Source: Candidatus Poseidoniaceae archaeon
GTDB taxonomy: Archaea > Thermoplasmatota > Poseidoniia > Poseidoniales > Poseidoniaceae
Direction of reading: 5' to 3'
Assembly: GCA_013330925.1 (NCBI GenBank)
Contig: DUHJ01000003.1
Location: 1-12,785 of the forward strand
Length of the DNA stretch: 12,785 nucleotides
Below are positions 7,224-12,785 of the stretch, piece after piece. The notes beneath the pieces were generated by a model that worked only from the letters and a program-made list of their open reading frames with translations, had not been told where the DNA came from and did not search any database. Numbering within the stretch: the first letter of the stretch is position 1; each line of letters starts with the position of its first letter. A program made the translations under genes and the position numbers.

Positions 7224-10200
7224 TCACTCGTTGTATTCCGACCAGTCTTCTTGGCCGGCTTCGCGGTACCACCACGTTCCAACCTCGTCTTCGTACCATT
7301 CCGTGCCGAATTCATCGACGTTGATGCCCTCGTCGGTCGAAGCTTCCTCGTATGACTCCGAGGAAGGATCGGCATCGTCCTCGTCGGGATAATCCGCGCC
7401 CGATGCTTCGGAAATCAGGGCGTCGCTGGGACGTTCCTTGACCTCGGGCTGAAGTTCTTCGATGCTTGCACCGGTAGCTTTCAGTTGGGTCAAACTGCTT
7501 GTCGTGGTCAGGTCAACGGCGTCGTCACGGGTCGAACCCACCGGGCCGTATTCGAAGTCGTCGAGGTCATCTTCGGAGAAATCCTCGTCGTCTTCTGGCC
7601 GGCGAAGGAGCACAAAGGCCACCGCAAGCCCCGCGACAATGGCCACGGCGCCCAATCCGATGATCAGTCCATTGGACCCGCCCGAGGCATCGCTCGAGCC
7701 GTCGTCCACCGTCGCCTCTTCCAAGGTCCACGAAAGCGAGATCGAACCGTCGTAACTCAGGCTTGCGTTCGATGCGGTGGTCAAGCGGTAGGTGGTCGTC
7801 GCCTCAAAGGCCGTGCCAGATTCGTCGGCCAACGAACGGAGGGTGGTCATGGACCACACCACTTGCCGCTCGCCGTTGGCTGGAATGTCGCCATCGCCTT
7901 GCAGCAGATCGAACCGCATGAGGCCCAAGGTTTCGGTGGTCGTGTCCACGGACACCGTCACGGTAAACGCGTTCGGATTCCGCAGGAGGCACTGCGTGTT
8001 CTGGTCGACCGTCACGTCGCGCGGGAAGGAACGAACGGTGCAATCGCTGATCTCCAGGGGCAAAAGCGCCGTGACCTCGGCCGGCTCGCCGGTGCCTCCT
8101 TGCCCACCGCCCGTCTGGTTTCCAGGATCCACGCCACCGTTGTCGTTGGTTCGAACCAACGTGACCTCGTGCACGGCGGGCATCAGGACCCAAGGTCGTC
8201 CATCGTTGTCGATTGAGAAACGCACCACTGCGGCCTCGATGGAGGCGGAATCCAGCACGTAAGCCCCGGCGTTCGGCAGCAAGGTGCCGTTGCCAAGTTC
8301 GTTGCCGTCAGCGGACAACATGACGTAGTCAACGGCCACCGAAGGGGCGGCTCCGGTTTGTTCAACCATGGTCTCTTGCACGCTCAGGTCGATCGACCAT
8401 GTTCCGTTGTCAACGACCTCGACGATGGTCGGTGCAACGACTTCCATCTGAACCGTGTTGTAGACCGTCATGCTCCCCGCTGCGGCGGACCAAGGTTGTC
8501 GCATCGGGTCATCGGTTTCGGCCAACACGCCATAGGTCAGGGCCAATTCTCCGACGTTTTGGGCCATGGTCGGCTCCCAAACCATGAGGCTGGTCACCTC
8601 AAGTCCAACGAACTGGCCGCTGGCGTCGGTGGTTCCGGTCATGTTCCGTGAAAAGCCGTTCTCAGCATGCTCAAGCAGGAACCATACTGCTGCATCGGAC
8701 AAGGGCTCACCTCCCGCGGTGGCTTCAACGGTGGCTTTGACGGGTCCGTTGACCGGCAACAAGCGAACGCCAGATGCATTGGTATCGCCATCCAGCGTCA
8801 GCGTGACGGAGGGCGTTCGAAGGCGATCGTCTCGCGGTGAAACCGGGCCGGTGGTGACCAAGGAACTGGTGTTGCCGTGTTCGTCCACCGCGACCACCCC
8901 AAGGTGGTACGGCGTCCCGTCCTGCAAGGGCCCTGACGGCGTCAGCACGGTGGTGCCGTTCACCACGTCAGAGGTGGTGTTGACGACGATGGGGCGTGAT
9001 GCATCAACGTCCAGTACGGTCACGGGATTCAACCCCGCCGTCGCGTTGAACGCTTGTGGGCTGACGTACACCCGATACGCCTGTGCAGAAGTGATCTCCG
9101 CATCGTCCCAATCCACGGCAATGTGGCCTCCTTCATCCGACATGAGGTCCGAGGCGGTGAGGTTGACGACGGGCGGGGGAGGTGCGGGATAGGGCACCTC
9201 AACGGTCAACAGGGCCGAAAGGTTGCTTCGCAATCCAAAGACGTGCCGTGAACGAACCGCATAATCGTACACGTCGCCGTAACTGATGTTGGCGTCCACG
9301 GTCATGTTGAGGCCGGCATCTGCGTAGGGTGAATTGAGGTCAATGGCGGTGCCGTTTGGCACACGGTAGACGTCGAACCCGAGCAGCCCCTCGCTAAACT
9401 CACCCACGTCCTGCCAAGCGATCTCGATCATGTATGGCGTCAGGGTGGTCAGGGACAACACCGGCATCGGTGGGCGGGCAATGTTTGGCGCGCCGTCAAG
9501 GTAGGGTCCCAGCACGTCCGTCAACCTCAGCACACCTGCCTCCGTGCTGTTGAACGGAAGCGGCAGGCGGAAATCGCCCGTGCCCAATTGCATCCTTTGG
9601 TTGACGAGGTTGGACAGGTTCCCGACCACGCTGGGATTTTGCTCGATGGTGATGCGGGCGTCATAGGCGATGTCGATGAGGGTCGTGTTCAGCACACCGT
9701 TGGCGGTCGTGCTGAGCGTGAAATTGAGGTGGGCCATGCTCACTCCGTAGGCATCGCTGCTGGTCGGAAGGCCGAGCACGTGACCGGTCAACGCGGTTTT
9801 GATCGCCCCAACGGTGTCCGTGACGGTGACCACACCATGATGCGTGCTGTTCGCCGTGCCCGCGTAAGCTTCCACGCTGATTTCATCCACACCATCGCCC
9901 TCGACGTCAAGGCCGATGCGGTGCCAACCTCCAACAAAAATGCCCAGCTGAGTTTCGCCCGCCACCACGACTTGTTCTTCGTGACCGTCGCCATCGAGGT
10001 CGCCGAAGATGACGTCCAGAGGCATGCTCCAAGGTTGAAGACGAACGGGGGAGGCGAGGTCCAAGCCGCTCCCGTTTGTAGGACGGTTGGTCAGGTTGCC
10101 CTCAATGGTGGCCGTTGAGCCGTCGCTGTTGCCCGATTCGACCATGAACAGCGAAGGGATGCCGTCACCGTCATGGTCTCCGAAACTGGCGTTGATGGTG

Positions 10201-11543
10201 GTGAACGGATCGTAATCGCTGTGTTCGCTTACGGCCCATGTGTACCCGTCGTTGATGGCCACGACGTGTTCAAAACTCCCGGCTCCAGAAACGAAGTCCG
10301 TGTCGCCGTCACCGTCGATGTCAACCGGCAACATGCCGGCCCTGAGGTCGCTGAATCGATCCGGGCCGGTCGCCTGGGTGATGAAACGACCGTCCCACTT
10401 CAATTCCCAGCCTTGGTACGACGAACCCCATCCTCCACGGTGCACGACCAAAGCTGACACGTCGCTGTTTTGATTGCTCATGGCTCCGACGTAGATGTCC
10501 TGAAGGTTGGCGGTGTTCGTGCTGCCGTTTCGGAAGATGGTGGCCGTCGCGTTGGTCAAGAAACCGTTTCCGGCAGGAGAAAACGGTTTCAAGACGAAGA
10601 CGCCTTGGGTGCTCCCCTGTCCATGGATGGACACGATGTCTGCATACCCGTCGTTGGTGAAATCTCCGACGACCGCCTTTTTCAGGCGGTCGTCCATGGT
10701 CACGTTGAGCGTGGCGTTGAACGGGAAGGCGGTGGACGGATGGCTCGCGTTCACGGCGGTGGTGTTTGACAGGTGCAGGCAAGCATCAACGTCGAGAACC
10801 GCCCAAGTGAACACGTCAAGCCGGCTGTCGTTGTTGAAATCACCCATGTCGAAGTTTCTGGCGTCGGTGCACGTCTCGGTCCAATTCGACATCTCAAGCT
10901 GCCGTGAGGACTGGTTGTAATCGAGGACGGCAAAGGCGGTACCGTTGCCGGTGGTGGCGTTGTTGGCGGAAAGGACGATGATTTCATCGCTGCCGTCGCC
11001 GTCCATGTCCCCAGTCTGCACGTCCACGATGTCACCGATGGCCTGGAAGGCGGTGGTGACGTCTGGAATGAAACTGAGGGTGGCGGCAGCTGCACCCACG
11101 ATGGCGTTCTCAGGGAGGAGGATGTCACTGGTGACGGTGGTGCTGTTGGAACTGGTGTTGGACACGACGAAGTCCGACGACCCGCCGTGTGCGAACTCGG
11201 ATTGGTGTCCGAGGGACCCGTAACCTTGGCCTTCATAGGCCCATTCCTTGACGCCGTCTTCGTCGATGTCCAACCACACCTGCCCAGGTGTGTCAAGGTC
11301 GTCGTCCACGTCGACAACCAGATTCAATCCATCGAAGGTCACGTCTCGAGGGATGGACAGTCCCATCGAAGCGTTGCTGGACCCACCGGCAAGATCGACC
11401 ACCTCGGTTTGCATGCCTGTCTCAAACATGGAAAGGGTTCCAGTGCCTCCGCCTGCGCTGGAAAGCGGCATCGGCATCAAGGACACCAGCATCAGCAGCA
11501 CGAGCATGACGGCGCGTCGATGGGGGCGTCCTTGGGGGGACAT
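7224..11543 (-). CDS. Giant secreted, membrane-anchored FG-GAP/fibronectin-like surface protein
   Basis: This 1439-residue protein has a signal peptide (charged HRR, then a hydrophobic run; cleavage near residue 30). Next come seven or eight calcium-binding-type DxDGDG motifs (about 90, 178, 235, 292, 407, 455, 514, 545) typical of FG-GAP/VCBS beta-propellers, two fibronectin-III-like domains (about 690-790 and 790-890), an Ig/invasin-like domain (about 905-1010) and further beta-rich sequence. One membrane helix lies at about 1292-1313, followed by RRPE and a ~125-residue acidic tail. About 36 N-x-S/T sequons precede the helix and none follow it, which agrees with an outside body and a cytoplasmic tail. 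Only four cysteines are present (ETC, DAC, SDC, TQC). The likely role is adhesion or glycan/protein binding at the cell surface; the ligand is unknown. The ATG at 11543 has only a weak AAGG upstream. Confidence 0.88.
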   Translation of the reverse strand: MSPQGRPHRRAVMLVLLMLVSLMPMPLSSAGGGTGTLSMFETGMQTEVVDLAGGSSNASMGLSIPRDVTFDGLNLVVDVDDDLDTPGQVWLDIDEDGVKEWAYEGQGYGSLGHQSEFAHGGSSDFVVSNTSSNSTTVTSDILLPENAIVGAAAATLSFIPDVTTAFQAIGDIVDVQTGDMDGDGSDEIIVLSANNATTGNGTAFAVLDYNQSSRQLEMSNWTETCTDARNFDMGDFNNDSRLDVFTWAVLDVDACLHLSNTTAVNASHPSTAFPFNATLNVTMDDRLKKAVVGDFTNDGYADIVSIHGQGSTQGVFVLKPFSPAGNGFLTNATATIFRNGSTNTANLQDIYVGAMSNQNSDVSALVVHRGGWGSSYQGWELKWDGRFITQATGPDRFSDLRAGMLPVDIDGDGDTDFVSGAGSFEHVVAINDGYTWAVSEHSDYDPFTTINASFGDHDGDGIPSLFMVESGNSDGSTATIEGNLTNRPTNGSGLDLASPVRLQPWSMPLDVIFGDLDGDGHEEQVVVAGETQLGIFVGGWHRIGLDVEGDGVDEISVEAYAGTANSTHHGVVTVTDTVGAIKTALTGHVLGLPTSSDAYGVSMAHLNFTLSTTANGVLNTTLIDIAYDARITIEQNPSVVGNLSNLVNQRMQLGTGDFRLPLPFNSTEAGVLRLTDVLGPYLDGAPNIARPPMPVLSLTTLTPYMIEIAWQDVGEFSEGLLGFDVYRVPNGTAIDLNSPYADAGLNMTVDANISYGDVYDYAVRSRHVFGLRSNLSALLTVEVPYPAPPPPVVNLTASDLMSDEGGHIAVDWDDAEITSAQAYRVYVSPQAFNATAGLNPVTVLDVDASRPIVVNTTSDVVNGTTVLTPSGPLQDGTPYHLGVVAVDEHGNTSSLVTTGPVSPRDDRLRTPSVTLTLDGDTNASGVRLLPVNGPVKATVEATAGGEPLSDAAVWFLLEHAENGFSRNMTGTTDASGQFVGLEVTSLMVWEPTMAQNVGELALTYGVLAETDDPMRQPWSAAAGSMTVYNTVQMEVVAPTIVEVVDNGTWSIDLSVQETMVEQTGAAPSVAVDYVMLSADGNELGNGTLLPNAGAYVLDSASIEAAVVRFSIDNDGRPWVLMPAVHEVTLVRTNDNGGVDPGNQTGGGQGGTGEPAEVTALLPLEISDCTVRSFPRDVTVDQNTQCLLRNPNAFTVTVSVDTTTETLGLMRFDLLQGDGDIPANGERQVVWSMTTLRSLADESGTAFEATTTYRLTTASNASLSYDGSISLSWTLEEATVDDGSSDASGGSNGLIIGLGAVAIVAGLAVAFVLLRRPEDDEDFSEDDLDDFEYGPVGSTRDDAVDLTTTSSLTQLKATGASIEELQPEVKERPSDALISEASGADYPDEDDADPSSESYEEASTDEGINVDEFGTEWYEDEVGTWWYREAGQEDWSEYNE
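7227..7307 (-). repeat. Tandem aromatic G-T-x-W-Y repeats at the C-terminus of the surface protein
   Basis: The last 27 residues read as back-to-back units GTEWYEDEV, GTWWYREA and GQEDWSEYNE. Each starts with glycine and carries a W/Y cluster. They sit at the end of a very acidic tail predicted to be cytoplasmic, which suggests a short beta-hairpin docking motif for an unknown partner. Confidence 0.5.
9880..11010 (-). repeat. FG-GAP/VCBS-type repeat array within the surface protein
   Basis: Seven diverged repeats each carry a D-x-[DEN]-[GN]-D-x-x-x-[DE/S] calcium-loop core: DMDGDGSDE, DFNNDSRLD, DFTNDGYAD, DIDGDGDTD, DHDGDGIPS, DLDGDGHEE and DVEGDGVDE. Spacing is about 30-115 residues. A looser copy, DIDEDGVKE, lies nearer the N-terminus (about 11245-11272). 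Seven is the blade number of integrin-type propellers, so these probably fold as one beta-propeller, although the uneven spacing argues for insertions or for two units. Confidence 0.75.
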
Positions 11544-11605
11544 GGCCTTGCATGGGGCACTCGGCCTTCATCTTCCTATCGCATCGTGGCATACGCTGAG
11601 GTTGA

Positions 11606-11611
11606 TTTTTT
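11606..11611 (-). promoter_or_regulatory. Possible TATA-like A-tract for the surface-protein gene
   Basis: The minus strand reads GGGAAAAAATC about 63-68 bases upstream of the ATG at 11543. It is the most AT-rich element in the 131-bp divergent gap on this strand. If it is a TATA box, transcription would begin near 11585 with a leader of roughly 40 bases. The match to an archaeal TATA consensus is poor. Confidence 0.22.
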
Positions 11612-11644
11612 CCCAAAGATTGGACCTACGGGCGACCGCCAATG

Positions 11645-11655
11645 CTTAACTATGC
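11645..11655 (+). promoter_or_regulatory. TATA-like element for a leaderless transcript
   Basis: The bases CTTAACTATGC lie 20-30 bases upstream of the ATG at 11675, the distance expected when an archaeal transcript starts at the start codon. The AT-rich TTAACTAT stands out from GC-rich surroundings, and no Shine-Dalgarno precedes that ATG. Both points favour a leaderless mRNA. Confidence 0.45.
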
Positions 11656-11674
11656 AAGCAATGAGTTTCAAAAC

Positions 11675-12169
11675 ATGACTGAAGCCGTCATTCGCATCCT
11701 CGCCGGGGACATCGAAGTGGAGATTTCTGGGAGCACCAACCACGTGGAAGAACGCATCGCTGAGTTGCAAGAAGAAGGGGTTTGGTCCTCTGTTCTCGAC
11801 CGCCTGCGCTTGGCCCGAGAAGCCGCCGTTGAAGCAGCGGCGAAAACCATTGGCAGCGCTGAACTTCCGGAACGTGGCTCTGCCTTCCGTCACCTCGTCA
11901 CCGGGGCCGGCTTTGAGCGCAAGCCCGACATGGTGTTGGCGGCCATCCACTACCTCCGCGACGTGGAAGGCGTGCACGATTCCCCTCCTCGGGTGGTGGC
12001 TCGCCTGTTCGAAGACGCTGGACTTGAAGCCCCCGGCAACCTCTCGCTCTACCTGAACCGCTTGCGAGAACGCGGTTTGCTGGAGATCCCCGAAAGCGGG
12101 GGCGGGAAGAATCGCTTCGTGGTGCTCACCCCTGCCGGGCGTCGTCACCTTGATGAGCGCACCATGTGA
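11675..12169 (+). CDS. Putative winged-helix-like DNA-binding protein
   Basis: I do not recognise a named family. The 164-residue product begins with a small strand-rich segment (IRILAGDIEVEIS, 6-18) and a helix (VEERIAEL), followed by a long helical linker rich in alanine and glutamate (about 38-60). The C-terminal part (about 83-160) has the order of a winged helix: helix DMVLAAIHYLRD, helix PPRVVARLFEDAG, recognition-like helix GNLSLYLNRLRERGLLE, then a glycine/lysine wing (SGGGKNRFV) and LTPAGRRHLDE. Comparable LT..GR endings occur in many archaeal wHTH proteins. An upstream ATG (11642) would add 11 residues but would overlap the probable TATA element, so 11675 is preferred. The pentapeptide gene follows after 9 bp. 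It could regulate its own operon or the divergent surface-protein gene; neither is shown. Confidence 0.78.
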   Translation: MTEAVIRILAGDIEVEISGSTNHVEERIAELQEEGVWSSVLDRLRLAREAAVEAAAKTIGSAELPERGSAFRHLVTGAGFERKPDMVLAAIHYLRDVEGVHDSPPRVVARLFEDAGLEAPGNLSLYLNRLRERGLLEIPESGGGKNRFVVLTPAGRRHLDERTM

Positions 12170-12172
12170 GGT
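12168..12172 (+). promoter_or_regulatory. Ribosome binding site of the pentapeptide-repeat gene
   Basis: GAGGT overlaps the TGA of the upstream gene and lies six bases before the ATG at 12179. It supports 12179 over the in-frame ATG at 12185 and points to translational coupling with the winged-helix gene. Confidence 0.5.
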
Positions 12173-12178
12173 TCCCGC

Positions 12179-12619
12179 ATGGTGATGTCCGCGTCTGGGG
12201 ACGACCCCCGAGACGGGCCATCCGACGATGCTGAGGTCCTCGATTGGTCCTTTCAAAACAAAAGCAACGCGCTTCTTCGCGGTGGACGGCATCGCGGCTC
12301 GACCTTCCGTCGTGCTATCCTCGACGGGGCGGACTTGACGGAGGCCGATTTTACCGATTGCGACTTTCGGCGGGCCTCGATGGTCGGTGCGGACCTGATG
12401 AAGAGCGCCTTCGACGGTGCCGATTTGCGTGGGGCCGACCTTCGAAAGGCCAGAATGAACCTCTCCAACTTCCGCAACTGCCAACTCGCGGGGGCAGATT
12501 TGCGTGGCATTCGAGGAAAATACGCCATTTGGCAAGGAAGCGATTGGTGGAACGCGATCATGGATGAAAAACTCGTCAAGGCCCTGAAGAAAAAATGGCC
12601 CAACCCTGACGAAGCCTGA
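12179..12619 (+). CDS. Pentapeptide-repeat protein
   Basis: The 146-residue product has about 12-13 consecutive pentapeptide units of the A(D/N)LxX type between roughly residues 39 and 110 (for example AILDG ADLTE ADFTD CDFRR, then GADLM, GADLR GADLR). Such units stack into a right-handed quadrilateral beta-helix. An acidic N-terminal segment (about 1-25) precedes the repeats, and a tryptophan- and lysine-rich end follows (QGSDWWNAIMDEKL, then ALKKKW). No signal peptide or membrane helix is seen, so it is probably cytoplasmic. Some pentapeptide proteins mimic DNA and shield gyrase, but most have no known function, and nothing here identifies a partner. It follows the winged-helix gene by 9 bp as its likely operon partner. 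Its TGA abuts the stop of the opposite gene. Confidence 0.88.
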   Translation: MVMSASGDDPRDGPSDDAEVLDWSFQNKSNALLRGGRHRGSTFRRAILDGADLTEADFTDCDFRRASMVGADLMKSAFDGADLRGADLRKARMNLSNFRNCQLAGADLRGIRGKYAIWQGSDWWNAIMDEKLVKALKKKWPNPDEA

Positions 12620-12785
12620 TCACTCCTCTTCTGAAAAGAGGGCCAACCGCGCCCGATGGTTGATGAGCGGCAACACCGCCATGGCCAAGCAGAGCCCCGT
12701 CATGACGCTGCAGGCAAGGGCGAGGTAGGTTTGGGTCTCCACGAGCATGCCTTCCATCGTGGCGTCGGCCGCCGCTTGGAAGCGG
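12620..12785 (-). CDS. C-terminal end of an unidentified membrane protein (N-terminus beyond the window)
   Basis: The minus strand is open from the window edge to a TGA at 12620-12622, giving 54 residues. They begin RFQAAADATMEGML, run through one hydrophobic helix (TYLALACSVMTGLCLAMAVL), and end with a short basic then acidic tail (INHRAR, then FSEEE). The stretch is too short to name a family, but the hydrophobic segment, the charged cytoplasmic-looking tail and the perfectly abutting stop make a real coding end more likely than chance. The protein could be single- or multi-pass. Confidence 0.6.
   Translation of the reverse strand, partial: RFQAAADATMEGMLVETQTYLALACSVMTGLCLAMAVLPLINHRARLALFSEEE

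Noticed and set aside
7485..8216. A 243-codon plus-strand ORF inside the surface-protein gene.
   Set aside because: It is antisense to a continuous 1439-codon frame with a membrane helix and repeats in this stretch; no ribosome binding site or motif was seen.
11547..11658. A 7-base inverted repeat (CTTGCAT at 11547-11553 and ATGCAAG at 11652-11658) near the two divergent starts.
   Set aside because: Seven bases across a ~110-bp span is expected about as often as not by chance, and the second copy overlaps the TATA-like element.
11576..12535. A 319-codon minus-strand ORF opposite the winged-helix and pentapeptide genes.
   Set aside because: It runs antisense to two genes with recognisable folds, has no family-like motifs, and arises from GC-rich codons that avoid stops on the other strand.
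1..12785. tRNA or rRNA genes, CRISPR arrays, insertion sequences, integrases or attachment sites.
   Set aside because: None was seen on either strand by eye; a tRNA scan and a repeat search would be needed to exclude small ones formally.

Overview
This window looks like a stretch of core chromosome from an archaeon. The evidence is a single-type archaeal MCM helicase, an archaeal-style Trm1 tRNA methyltransferase, a PAC2-family proteasome-assembly-chaperone homologue, and a giant secreted, sequon-rich protein with one C-terminal membrane anchor. Several starts have purine-rich GGAGGTG/GAGGTGA-type ribosome binding sites. The DNA is visibly G+C rich (not computed) and very compact. This combination is most reminiscent of planktonic Thermoplasmatota such as Marine Group II (Poseidoniales), but that placement is inference from gene style only.

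Layout. 1-1636 (minus) is an MCM helicase whose C-terminus lies outside the window. Across a 234-bp gap, purM (1871-2995, plus) is divergent from it; the gap ends in a possible 9-codon leader ORF overlapping the purM start. purM converges 3 bp from an AmpG/PAT-like 12-helix MFS transporter (2999-4372, minus). A ~98-bp divergent gap holding a small palindrome separates the transporter from an unrecognised one-helix membrane protein (4471-5013, plus), followed 18 bp later by trm1 (5032-6390, plus). trm1 converges 1 bp from a PAC2-family gene (6392-7171, minus). Directly upstream of that gene on the same strand is a 1439-residue surface protein (7224-11543, minus). Across a 131-bp gap a divergent two-gene unit runs rightward: a winged-helix-like protein (11675-12169) and a pentapeptide-repeat protein (12179-12619). 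The window closes with the C-terminal end of a membrane protein on the minus strand (12620-12785) whose stop abuts the pentapeptide stop as TGATCA.

How the genes relate. Replication (MCM), purine synthesis (PurM), tRNA modification (Trm1) and a proteasome-chaperone homologue are housekeeping functions. The less understood parts are the surface protein with its acidic, aromatic-repeat cytoplasmic tail, its same-strand PAC2 neighbour, the winged-helix/pentapeptide pair, and the AmpG-like transporter in an organism expected to lack murein. I see no tRNA or rRNA gene, CRISPR array, insertion sequence or integrase. No stretch over 300 bases lacks a gene. I do not see a clear new multi-gene system; the best candidates for novelty are the surface-protein tail and the winged-helix/pentapeptide pair.
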